Assembly: GCF_011745365.1 (NCBI RefSeq)
Contig: NW_024468913.1
Location: 3,348,001-3,412,000, forward strand
DNA length: 64,000 nt
DNA from: Cryphonectria parasitica EP155
Taxonomy: Eukaryota; Ascomycota; Sordariomycetes; Diaporthales; Cryphonectriaceae
Direction: 5' to 3'
This document shows positions 45,265 to 55,900 of the stretch, piece after piece. Made by a program: the position numbers and the translations under genes. Each line of letters opens with the position of its first letter. Within the stretch, counting starts at the first letter, position 1. The notes below the pieces were generated by a model that searched no databases, had not been told where the DNA came from, and saw only the letters and a program-made list of their open reading frames with translations.

Positions 45265-46429
45265 ATGTCTTTATGGAACGGCAAGGTGCCGCTGCAAATA
45301 TACAACAAGTGCCCAGATACGTTATGGCCGGCAATATATACTGCTAGCGGCACAGGACCAGATACAGGAGGCTTTGAGCTCACGGCCGGCTCAAACCAGT
45401 CGCTGGAAGTGTCCTCGAACTGGGACGGAAGGGTATGGGCGAGGACAAACTGCACGTCATCTGGCGATGGGCTGCTGGACTGCCAGACGGGGAGCTGTCA
45501 GGGCCAGATGAACTGCACCTACCTATCTGTACGTTTTTGTTGTCTTTCTTTCCTTCCTTTCGTCGTTCGAGATTCATGTGAGATTCAAGACGTAGTAAAG
45601 TTCTAATGTGTAAACGCGACAGGGCTCACCTCCCGCAACCTTGGCAGAGTTCACCCTCTCCGGCGGCGTGTCCAGCTCGCAGAATTTCATCGACATCTCC
45701 CTCGTCGATGGATACAATATCCCTCTGGGTCTTGAGTATATCGCCGACCCGACCAGCAACACCACCGCCCCACCCCCAAATCTCGTCTCCCCAGCCTGCA
45801 TCGCCACCAAGGGCTACCTGTCTGCGCCCAACCGCACCGGCACCGACTACACCAACAGCACATACCCCATGCCCTACGAGAAGTCCCAGACAGACAGTCA
45901 TGTCGGCCACTGGTGTCCCTGGCCCTTACAGGTCGACCCCCCGGCCAAGCCTGGCGCAGGCGTCTATCCGTACCCAGACGACAACATCGTCCGCCCCGTC
46001 TTCGATCCGTGCCTCTCCGCGTGTCAGAAGACGGGCGATGCCAAGGACTGCTGCACGGGCTCGTACGACTCGTCTTCAAAGTGCCCCCGGAGTCTGTACA
46101 GCCGCAGCGCCAAGGCCGTGTGCCCGGATGCGTACAGCTACCCGTACGACGACGGCACCTCGACGTTTGTGATTCCCGGGGGAGGCGGCTGGAGCGTCAC
46201 GTTTTGCCCGGAGGGAAGAAGCACTGACATCCTCGCCACATTCGGCACGCTCATCAGCGAGTGGGCAGCGTCGGGCGTCATGAGCGAGGATATCTTGGCC
46301 GCGGCGAGTAATGTGACGTACATCGAGACGCACGGCGGGGCGGTTGGTAGCAGGGGTCGCCCTGGCGTCGGCAAGGTGCTGGTGGCTGCGCTGGCGGTAT
46401 CGCTGGCGATGATGAGCTCCTCATGGTGA
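45265..46429 (+). CDS. Thaumatin-like protein with GPI-type C-terminus
   Basis: The model is join(45265..45528, 45623..46429), 356 aa, one 94-nt intron (GTACGT...GACAG). The thaumatin fold is shown by VPLQIYNKCPDTLWPAIY, GRVWARTNC near residue 60, and CQTGSCQG. The Cys-rich C-terminal half has CPWPLQ, DPCLSACQKTGDAKDCC and CPRSLYS..AKAVCPDAYSY.YDD, with FVIPGGGGWSVTFCP closing the fold. Several NxT/S sites occur. The last about 20 residues (KVLVAALAVSLAMM) are a hydrophobic tail after a small-residue stretch, as expected for GPI attachment. Family members are extracellular and some bind or cut beta-glucans. Oddity: no signal peptide is visible at this ATG or in the frame before it, so a first exon may have been missed. 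Confidence 0.85.
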
Positions 46430-47151
46430 AGCTGTGTGTGGTCCGTCCTAGAGGGAAAGAAAGCTCACGCAGGCGTTGTATAAGTGTGAGAATGAGGTAC
46501 GAGTGAGACGTTTGATCATGGTTGTCTTTCTTTGTTTGGAGATATGAATGATGTTGGGATATATCGGTGGTGAGAACGCCCAGGCTGGCCTGGTGTTTGT
46601 TGTCATCCACTACGCAAAGACTGAAAGATTAGACTAGAGCGCTGCTTTGCATAGCATTTTCGTTTCTCTTTTGAGATATATACCCGGGACTGAAGGGTTC
46701 CTGTTTCGCATTTAAGATTCAATATCAGAAAGATTTTACATAATTGTACGGCGCAGCACACAGGTTGTTCGCCTTGAACAGAGCTAGAACTCGACTAATT
46801 TCCAATGCCAGGAGAAGCGCACTTCCCTACAACAGCACGCCACGACATACACAAGTTTGACAGGAAAGGTAATCTCAAGAAAAACTATGCAAATGATCCG
46901 CATGAATGCTTTTTCTAAGCGGTGATCTCCCCCCTCCGATCTCAAAATAATAATAAAAATCGGGAGGACCTTCTAATCAAAATGTCCTGCTGCGCCTTCT
47001 TGACCAACACATGCGCTCTCTAGATGCACTCAGCCCCCGTTTCTCCCCCGTCTCCCTGTTTCTTTTCACGGATATGTACGCCCTTCCCCCCCCTCCCCCC
47101 CCATCCTCACAGCACTCAACAACCCACCGCCGTTGTGTATGGAACCGCTGT
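46430..47151. other. Convergent intergenic, 0.7 kb
   Basis: This lies between the thaumatin-like and ankyrin gene 3' ends. It has C-runs at 47083-47101 and an AATAATAATAAAAA stretch at about 46946. No gene is seen. Confidence 0.55.
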
Positions 47152-48112
47152 CTAGCCTTTCCTGGCAGCCCTCTCCTTCCGCCTCCGCTCCCACTCAGCC
47201 CTCTCCTCATCATCACTCCCGCTGAACTCGGCATCCTCATCGCTCTCCACATCCAGGATGGCATCCTTCCTGCCAAGCGGTGCACCCTCACCGTTCGCAG
47301 CGCCACTGTCGGCAGCATGATCCACAAAATCCCCCCTGTTGAGGATGGCGTACTCATGTTTCTGTATCAGGGCGCGGAGGCCTGTGTTGCGCGGGTCGAC
47401 GAGCTGGTACGCGGTCAGGCCGCCCTTGTTCTTGACGCGCGGGTTGGAGCCGGCCTCGAGCATCATGTCGACGAGGGCGTCGCCGAACTCGCGCTGGGCC
47501 TCGGGCTCGTTGTTGATCCAGCGGATGGCGGTGTGGAGCGGGGTGTCGCCCTCTACGCGGTTGACGGGGTCGCACTCGAAGTTTTCTTGGTCGAGGAGGT
47601 AGTCGATGATGTCGTCTATCAGGAAGGGGAAGAAGAAGAGGAGAGAGAGAGAGAGAGTTAGCATGCCACTGGGGAACACGGAAGGGGAAAAGGGGGAGGT
47701 AGGAGGAAGAAGACCAAGAAGAAACAAGAATCTTGTGTGTGTATTGGTGTTCGAGGAAGAGAGAGATAGAAGGTCAGGGGAATAGGAAAAGTGGTGGCAT
47801 GTAGGGAAGACATAAACATACAGTTGCCCCTGGCAGCAGCCTCATGATACAGATGGTTACCCATCACGGTGGTCGTGTTGTTCAGCAAGTCCGCTATCTC
47901 CGCCTCACTCTTTCCCTCGAGTGTCTCCTTCATCAGGTCGATATTGTCGCGCCGACAGGCCTCGATGAGGATCTCCCCCACAGAGGCGCCCTGTTCCACA
48001 GGTTTAGTTCGACCCTCCTTCCCTTTCGTTTCTATCCTGTCTACTTGGCACGTGGATAGGATGGGGCGGCCAAGGGGGGGATCCGTACCTCGTGCTCCTC
48101 TTCGTGAGACAT
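47152..48112 (-). CDS. Small ankyrin-repeat protein with acidic C-terminus
   Basis: Exons on the minus strand are 48112-48089, 47990-47822 and 47615-47152, 218 aa. Donors are GTACGG and GTATGT. The first exon encodes only 8 residues (MSHEEEHE). Ankyrin units follow: EILIEACRRDNIDLMKETL; HLYHEAAARGNYDIIDYLL, whose helix is rebuilt exactly across intron 2; GDTPLHTAIRWIN with ALVDMMLEAGSNP; and KGGLTAYQLVDP. The tail is acidic then Arg/Lys-rich (SDEDAEFSGSDDEERAEW). There is no other domain, so a cytosolic or nuclear binding role is likely; the partner is unknown. (GA/CT)n tracts occur in intron 2 (47638-47657) and about 80 nt upstream of the ATG (48192-48211). Confidence 0.86.
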
Positions 48113-48986
48113 GATGAGGGAAGCAACTTGGGAGCCTGGGCAGTGGATGGCGAGACTGTTGGGCTTCCAGAGAGACAGGCACAGAGAGAGGGAGAGAGAG
48201 AGAGAGAGAGCGAAAGGTTTGGCGTTGGGCTTCGTGCTTTAAAGGGGCTCTGGAGCTCTCGTTCGTCTTGTCTACCGACTCGTCTGGTTCGCAAAAAAAC
48301 CGACAGCTAGATGACACCAGAAGAAACCTTAACTGAACCCAAGAGTTTCAGACGATCGACACAAGAAAAAAGAAAGAATTGCTTCACCAAGAGAAAAGGA
48401 AGGGGCAATAATCGACAATGATCGTCAGTTCGGTTAGGAGTTCACTTCGTCAATAGGTCGTGGTGAGCATGTAAGCCGCGCGGCATTGGGTTTAGCTTGC
48501 TGCTTGGGCAACCTTGAGTTCAAACAGAGCCCAAAGGAGAGAGCGTGCGTTGGGCCCAAAGGAGGTGGTGGGTGGCAGTGACAGCCGCGTAGTGCACAAC
48601 ACACGAGGAACCTACCATGGCATGTAACTATGGTACCTACAGAACACTCCAGCCAGCCAAGCAAAACACCCTTGTCACACCGCAAAGGGGGGCCCACCGC
48701 GGGGTCGTCTCAGCGGGCTGTTTAGTGTCTGTCCATTTCCCTGTCTTTGCCTGCCGGTACCTAAATGTCTGGGGTTGGTTGGGTGGGTTTAGAGAATGGC
48801 CCATCAAAATGGGCCGGGCTCGATTTTCCAAACAGCGCCTCTCTCAAAATTTCCATTTGACTGAGCATAGCTTCAACGATGCGACCACGGTGACAACGAT
48901 ACGCAAGAAGACGTGGGCACATAGCAAGTATCACCATCAAACACACTCTTGATGTTGTAAACCAAAAAAAAAAAAATCTAGCAAAG
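48113..48986. other. Divergent promoter region, 0.9 kb
   Basis: This is shared by the ankyrin (-) and RPC11 (+) genes. It holds a (GA)n tract at 48192-48211 and a poly-A run at about 48963-48976 immediately before the RPC11 start. No coding signal. Confidence 0.6.
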
Positions 48987-49488
48987 ATGCTACTATGCAA
49001 GACTCATCCCCTCCTCCAAGGCGCCAAAGCCCGAGACTCTGACTGACCCGAATCCTTCGTCCAGTCTGCCCTCACTGCGCCAACATTCTCACCGTGTCCG
49101 CCATGGACAACGGTCTCAACCGCCTCGAATGCCGCACCTGCCCTTACGAGTATGCCATCAACGAGCCCCTGTACTCGCGGCGCGTATTCCACCGGAAGGA
49201 GAGGGAGGATGTCTTTGGCGGACCGGGTGCCTGGGACAATGCACAGAAGGGCAAGGTCCAGTGTCCCGCCGAAGGCTGCGACGGCGAGGAAGCGGCCTTT
49301 TTCCAGGTGCAAATTCGCAGTGCTGATGAGCCCATGACGAGCTTCTTCAAGGTATTTTTTTTTCTTCTTCCTATCTTCAGAAATTGTTCGACCCTGGCAC
49401 CCGATTGTGCCTCGTTTGGTGTACAGGCTGACACTGATTCTCTTGCGTGTAGTGCATGACTTGTGGCCATCGGTGGCGGGAGAATTAA
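48987..49488 (+). CDS. RPC11: RNA polymerase III subunit RPC11 (C11)
   Basis: The model is join(48987..48996, 49065..49351, 49453..49488), 110 aa. It is the Pol III subunit related to Rpb9 and TFIIS, needed for RNA cleavage, termination and reinitiation. The first exon is 10 nt (ATGCTACTAT). The first intron begins GCAAGA instead of GT and ends CCAG, with a CTGAC branch site. The join rebuilds MLLFCPHCANIL, the expected N-terminus, with zinc ribbon 1 CPHC...CRTC. The second ribbon has CPAEGC and, across the ordinary second intron, CMTCGHRW. The TFIIS-like acidic hairpin is QIRSADEPMTSFFKC. Length matches the family (about 108-110 aa). It lies tail-to-tail with MED31. Confidence 0.95.
48997..49064 (+). 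other. GC-AG intron in RPC11
   Basis: This 68-nt intron has donor GC (GCAAGA) and acceptor AG, with CTGACTGAC 23 nt or more before the acceptor. No GT donor nearby would give the conserved MLLFCP start. Confidence 0.85.
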
Positions 49489-49739
49489 AGTAGTTGATAC
49501 AGGCCGACGGAAGAAACCTTGTAATGAGAATAGGTTCAAGGTAAAGAGATGGGCCCATGCGACGCGAACGGCGTCTCGCGACGAAGGATTGGGGTTGGTC
49601 TGGTCGGTATAGTTGGCATGGCATGGCGTCACGGCGTTCTTCTGAATGTTTCTTCTTTTTTTCTCAGTATTCGATATCGAATTCAAGCAGAAAAAAACCA
49701 TCCGGGTCATGTTTGGCCCAGTTCTTGGTTCTTTCCCCC

Positions 49740-50111
49740 TCAAGCCTCCTTTTCCTCCTGGTGCCAGTCCACCGCAGCCTTCAAACCCTGGCCCACCAGT
49801 TCCTGCACAACAGCCGGCGAGATGATGTCTTTCCGGAATTGCTCCTGCTGCAGCAGCTCGAGATTGCGCAGCGTCGGACCAGGGTAAGCTAGGTACCTGA
49901 GGTACGGTGGTTTTCTCCAATACTGCAGGTATTTCAGGTACGCGATAAAGGCGGGCTGCTGGAGGAGCTTCTGCGCGGCGAGGTGGTTGAGGTAGTGCGG
50001 GTTCGCGAGGGACTGGACGAAATCGAGCTCGATCTCGAAGCGTGTGAAGCCGCCGTATTTGGGCTCGCCATTGCTGTTGGGAGCAGCAGGGGGTGCCTGA
50101 GAGGTGGCCAT
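49740..50111 (-). CDS. MED31: Mediator complex subunit 31 (Soh1)
   Basis: This is an intronless 123-aa frame. The SOH1 domain covers residues about 20-95: RFEIELDFVQSLANPHYLN, LAAQKLLQQPAFIAYLKYL, then QYWRKPPYLRYLAYPGPTL and a LLQQEQFRKDI helix. MED31 belongs to the middle module of Mediator and contacts MED7, linking activators to RNA polymerase II. The N-terminal 18 residues (Ala/Pro/Asn) and the C-terminal HQEEKEA are unconserved, as usual. The start at 50111 is the only ATG before the domain. The 251-nt gap to RPC11 holds both 3' ends. Confidence 0.97.
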   Translation of the reverse strand: MATSQAPPAAPNSNGEPKYGGFTRFEIELDFVQSLANPHYLNHLAAQKLLQQPAFIAYLKYLQYWRKPPYLRYLAYPGPTLRNLELLQQEQFRKDIISPAVVQELVGQGLKAAVDWHQEEKEA

Positions 50112-50848
50112 CGCAGGTGCTCTGTTCTATTCTTTTGGGCGAAAAGGGAAAGTGGTTCGTTCTGTTGGGATGTGAGTGGAGAGGTGATTGTCACTGCTGG
50201 TGTTGTAGCTGGCAAGGTCCGCTTCGGCTCTTGTGGGTTGGCGCAAGTACAGGAGATGCTTACATAATCCATTCCTGTACTTTGAGGTAGGGTCCCGGTG
50301 TTGCTCAGCAATCAGCGTCTTCTCACTACAAGAATTAGTTGCTCAAAGGAGACAATGCACGCTTGAGCTTGCCTCATCGAAGACGTTGGCATCGCCTATC
50401 GCCGTAGTATTTCGATGCTGTACTCTAAATCCACAGACTTCAAGGCAACTTAAGCTACTCACGAGACCTGCAAAGCCGACAAAGGGCATCTGTTCAAATG
50501 GTTCTGGAGCCAGTCACACAGCAGAGAAGAGAGGGAAAACCCAGAGTGTATACCAAGATTAAATTTAATATTCAACGCCAACCTTTGCCAGACGTAGGCT
50601 CTGGCGCAATGTCGAGCGTCTCTCATTAAGGCTTCAGCCCCAAGAATATCATGTCTCAAGTGCTGCTTCCATCCTGAAAAAGAGAGGTCCACAACATCCA
50701 TTTACTACCGGGAGCATACTCCGTGACTTGAATCCACTCATTATACTTTGAGAAAGTTATACAGTCTCTCGTCGGCTATCACCACTATTACCATCCTCTC
50801 TTTCTTTTCCCTAGTCATGTATCCCACCCTGAAGACTGTCTTGTTCTC
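50112..50848. other. Intergenic, 0.7 kb
   Basis: This lies between the MED31 start and the CFEM gene stop (both minus strand). It contains the MED31 promoter and the CFEM 3' UTR. No supported gene. Confidence 0.6.
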
Positions 50849-51537
50849 TCAGAGGGCCGCCACACCAGCCAAGAACAGCCCAAAAAGTCCTGCGCCCATG
50901 GCCGCAGACCCCTGAACAACGCCTGCGCCCGCAGTTGAAGAGGAGCTCGCCGCAGACCCGGAGCCTGACGCAGTGGAGCTACCGCTTCCAGACGAGGCTT
51001 CCGTGGCAGTGCTGCTGCTGCCGCTGCTCGTGACAGACGCCGCAGAGGTGATGGTCGAGTTGCTGCTGGTCGCTCCGGTGCCCGAAGCGCTGGCCCCAGT
51101 GGCAGTGGCCGAGGCCGAGCCGCTACCCGTGCCCGTGGTGGATGGCGCGGCGGTGGACGTGGCGCCCCCGGCGGTAGCACTGTAGGACACACACAGCGCG
51201 GAGCCGACGCTCTGGGCCGACAAGAGGTCGTTGCTGTCGCAGTTCGCGAGCAGGCAGCTCACAGCGGCGTCACCGATGGCGGACTGGGAGGCGCAGGCGC
51301 AGGCCTGGTCTGAGGCGGGTGTGCAGACCGAGGCGATTGCGGTGGAGAGGCAGGGGACCTGTTGTGAGGGGAGAGAAAGGATAGGGTAAGCTATGTATTC
51401 ATCTCGAGGCAAATGTATGCGCTTTATGGTTGGAATATCAGAGAAAGCAGACGAGGACTTACAGCACACGACGGCTCCCCAGAGAGATTCTGCGCAGCGA
51501 CAAGGCCGGCAATAGAAAGAAGGATGATTGACTGCAT
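50849..51537 (-). CDS. CFEM-domain GPI-anchored protein
   Basis: Exons on the minus strand are 51537-51463 and 51358-50849, 194 aa, one 104-nt intron (GTAAGT...CAACAG). Residues 1-16 are a signal peptide (MQSIILLSIAGLVAAQ). Residues about 20-85 are a CFEM domain with all eight Cys, in the order SC, VPC, SVC, QACAC, SC, NC and ALC, including the Asp-containing DQACACAS segment that in Candida CFEM proteins is tied to haem binding. A long Ser/Thr/Ala/Gly-rich stalk (likely O-glycosylated) leads to a hydrophobic tail (GAGLFGLFLAGVAAL) for GPI attachment. It should sit at the cell surface; roles in the family include haem uptake, adhesion and virulence-related functions. Which applies here cannot be told. 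Confidence 0.92.
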
Positions 51538-52911
51538 CTTGAATCGGATTGAAAAGAGAGAGACCTGACCTGCCCCTGTGTGAAGCAATTGGACGTTGAC
51601 CGTTGCTGGAGTGTGGATGCTGAGGGTGGTGGTAGTAGTGATGATGATGTTACTCGATAGAATGCAATGTGTGTGTAAGTCAACAAACCAAATCAGTTAA
51701 TTGTCCAAGCAACTTCACATCAACAATCACAAAAGGTAAGTATGTGTGGTGTGATGCGTGGTGAACTCCAATGTTTATTTACAGAGGTGGGCGTAGAGAG
51801 GCGGGAAGGCGGGCGGCCCATGACTTATACCGGTACCATCTTGGTCTCTCCTATCGTACCCTCCTCCTTCTCTCAACAAACCTTGCCTTCTTTCCTTTCC
51901 CTAAGGACGGACGGACCGGCTGTAGAAAAAGCCTGAGGACCGGGAAGTCTCGTCGCCTGCAGCGCCACCACTCGCGATGATTCGCAGAGACCGGGGTCAC
52001 ACCTTCCAGGGGTAAAGGAGGAGCTAGGATCTCGACCGTACTATGAATGCGACCTAGCAGGGAAAGGTGTCATTGCACTGAGGTATTGATTCCTGCATCT
52101 TTGAGGACATGGCAGGTAGTACCAGAACCGTAAAAGTGGTACCACGCGCCACGCAAGTAGTGCGGGGACTAACCCCAGGAATGGCGCGGGAAGTGACCCC
52201 ATGCGCATGCGACTACTGCAGCGATCTGCTGTGTGCATGCATACAAACGCCAAGCGGTCTACTATAGTACTATGCACTTGGAGGGAGAACGGGAAAGACT
52301 TGGGGGTAAATAACTTGGGGGGGAGGGGGGGGGAACTTTCTCGAGGCCCGTGAACCGTGATCCACTCGCCCAGGTAAACCATAATCAAACTCAAAAATTA
52401 ACTTTATATCCTTTTGAACTCTCGATTTCTGTGCCGTGTCTGCCCAAGCCAAGATAGAATTCTATGCTGCAAAATAGTAGTAATAAACATTATCGTACAT
52501 AACAGGTGGCGAGCATGAGCATGAGCTTTGAGGCTTCTCAAAGCCGGCACTTGTCTCTGATACTGAAGCAGTGGAGACGACATGCTGCTCCTTGTCATTA
52601 TATATAGCTCAACCAGTGTGCTCCTTACTTCAGCCGCCTCCATCCATACACACTCATCAATCATCGTTATCGCGGCCGTGATTGAGACCAATGGCACATG
52701 AAGAAAACAAGACGTCGTCTACTCGATAATACCCTCATCCTGAGCTCGCTCCCCAATGGATGTCCCAATAAAATTACGATACAACTCCGTATCAATGCCC
52801 TTTCCATCACGGCGGGTATCTCAACCAATTCAATTGTTGCTTGCCGTTTTCCCCCCTTCCCTCCTCATCCTTGAATCACCCCGAACGCAAAGAAGAAACG
52901 CGATCCTGACC
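51538..52911. other. Intergenic, 1.4 kb
   Basis: This holds the CFEM gene promoter and the myosin 3' UTR. A G-run with few interruptions lies at about 52316-52333. No supported gene. Confidence 0.55.
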
Positions 52912-55900
52912 CTACAGGAAACCCTTTGTGAGGCTGGGCACACGACTAATACTGCTCTTCCTCTGAGGGATCGCCACGTGGCCCTCGGCATCAGTCTCTT
53001 CGTCTACCACGCTGGCCAGGGCAGAGCTCCTCATCGTCGCCATCGTACCCGACCTGCTGACTCCTCTTGCCGAGCCTATCACGCTGCCCGCAATGGAGCC
53101 CAAGACCGATCCCTTCTCGGATCTTAGGTTCTTCCAGCTGTCGAGCTCGCGCTCCAGGCGTACCACCTTCTCCTTCTCCTCGCGAAGCTCCCGCTCCGCC
53201 CGTCGAGCCTGGAGCTGATTTGTAGATTCGGAGGCCTGTAGCTCATCAATCGTCTTGAGGAGCTTGTCCGCCCTGTCGCGCATACGGTTGAGGTCCTCCT
53301 CTGTCTGCGCATTCTGCTTGTCCTTGCGCTCGATCTGGCCCTGCAAGTCCTTGACAATGCGGTCCACATTGCGCACAGACCGCTGGGACTTGGCTCGTGT
53401 GTTCTCCTGCTCCTCGAGTTGCGATTCCAACTACTGTCTGTTAGAATGTGGGTCTCTTGGCTTTCTTTGACGATGGTGGGACGGGGTATAACAAAAAAAC
53501 AAAAAAAATAGTTAGAGACTTGCCTCGTGGATACGCTTGTGCAAGAACTTGATGTCCTGACTAGCGCTCGAATATCCCTTGGTTTCGAGGTCAACTAGCC
53601 TGACCTGCACTTCATTGAGCGTCTTCTCCAGGGCCGCCTTGTCCTTCTGCAGCTGCACGCTCATCTCACGCTCCACCGTGATGTCCTTTTGTACCTCTGA
53701 TGCGAGAGCTTCAGCCCGACGCATCTTCTCCACGGCAGCCGTAGCGATATCCTCCTGCTGCGCCAGGTTGGACTTGAGGTCGAGGATCTCCTTGTCAATG
53801 CTGGCGGCGTTGCGGAGCGATGGGCTCTCGCTCCTGGCCAGGTCTTCCAGTCCAGCCTTGGCCTCTTCAAGACGCGCCTCGACGCTGCGCTTCTCGCGGA
53901 AAAGAGCATCTCGCTCTGCCGTCACATCATCGACAGACGAGCGGAGGGCCCGCACCTGTGACAGCAGGTTGACGATCTTGCCCTGGGCTTCGTTGTGTGC
54001 ATTGACCGCCTCCTCGTGGGAGGCAGACACGTCGGCAAGGGAAGACTCGAGACGAGCCTTCTCCTTGGACCATGTAGAGCTGTTCAGGACCTCGTCGTCC
54101 CATTTGGACCTGAGGTCGTCCAGCTCCTCCCGCAGGCGTGCGATCTCGGCTTGCTTGAACAGTTTCTCCTCCCGAGCCAGGTCGAGCTCCTTGGTAAGCG
54201 TGGCAAATTCCGTTTGGTATTTCTTGCGGGTCTGCTCCAGGCTTGACTCGGTGTCCTCGATGTCATTAGCGCGTTGGTTGCGGTAGTCTTCCAGCTCGTG
54301 TTGCAGCCTCTTCTTCGCCTGTGTAGCGGCCTCAAGATCGGTGGACAGGTCCTCGAGCTTCTCCTCCAGACGCTGATTCGAACGCTGCAGATCCTCCACA
54401 GTCTGGTCCATCTTCTTGCGCTCCGCCATGACCTCGGCGTACGTCTCCTCAGCCTCCTTGGCTTGTGTCCTGGCGAACTGCTCGGCCCGGTTGGCCTTGA
54501 GAACAGAAATCTCAGCTTGCTCTAGCCTGCTGAAATACTCATCTGCGCGGCTCTTGTACAAGTTCAGGCTTGCGGTCACATCAGCGAGCTTGGATGACTC
54601 TGCGTCCAATGTTATCTGGAGGTCAGAAAACTCCTGAAGCAGCTGGTTGCGACTTGCGGCCTCTTGCTCCCTCGCCAGTGTCATTTCTTGAAGGTCACCT
54701 CTGGCATCGCGCAGATCAACCTCAAGGTTCGCGCGATCGTACCGCAGTTTCTCAAAGTGTTCCTTGACGTCGGCCAGATCCGCAACAGCATCTCTATGGC
54801 TGTGCAGCAGCGAGCGTCGGGACTCCTCGGTGCTGTTGAGAAGATCGAAAAGTTCTTCGTGTGACCTGGTCTGAACGTCACGCAGAGAGAGTTCGCCGCT
54901 CCGGAGAGCCTTCTCCAACGTCGATACTTTCTTGGCAGAATCGTCGAGCATGTCGTGGAGGCGACTGTTTGCCAATTCGAGCTTTTTCACCCGTTGCAGT
55001 GACGAGCTTTGTTCAGAGTACTCGGGAGGCGCAGGAGTAGACCGGTCGAGCTGGCTCTGAAGGTGCCTGTTCTGCATCTGCGACAGTTGCAATTGGTTCT
55101 GCAGCTCTTCTACCTCTGCCTTCAGGTCCATGCGGTTGTTGAAGCTCAAAATATCCGCGGTCTTCTCGGATCGGACCGAATCGTGGCTCGGATCCGTATC
55201 GCTCTGCACCCGTATAGGTGGCGTAGAGGGGGCAGAGAGCTTGCGGCCATTTGTCTTCGACTTTCGGTGAGACGGCGATGTATCGAACGGGGCCTCATTG
55301 AGATCAAGCTCTCCAAGACGTGGTCGCTCGGGGGACTGACGAGCAGCCCTCAAATCCGCAAGTTGAGATTCTGCACTGGTCCTCGCTGCCGTCTGCACCC
55401 GAAGGTTTTGCTGGAGCTCCTCGATCTTCCTAACGAGGTCGTACTTCTCGCTGAAGACACGTTCGCTGGCACCATCAACCTGAGACGGTGGCGGAACAGA
55501 TTCGGGATCGACCGTCTTCAGAGCTCGCAGCATCTGAGATCGGAGCTCAGCAAGCTCCTTATCCCGGGAATTGAGGGTTGCCTGGAGTGTCCGGACCGTG
55601 CCCTGTGCCTGCGTCCGCAACTGCCGTTCAGACTCGAGGTTGCGGTTGGCCTCTGCTAGTTGGACAGTAGAATTGGACGATATCTTTTCAGCATTGCGAC
55701 TCGATTTAACCTCGCGCTGGAACTGATGGTTCAGGTCTTCGAGGTTGAGTTGCGCCTTTTCGAGCTTCTTCTCCAGGGATGTCGCGCTGACTTGAGCGTC
55801 CCCGAGCTGTTTGTGAAGTTTGACGTTCTGTTCCTCGAGTCTGGCCTTCTCACGTTGCAGCACCGTCAGCTGGCCGCGATTCGCCTCACTGGCTCGTGAA

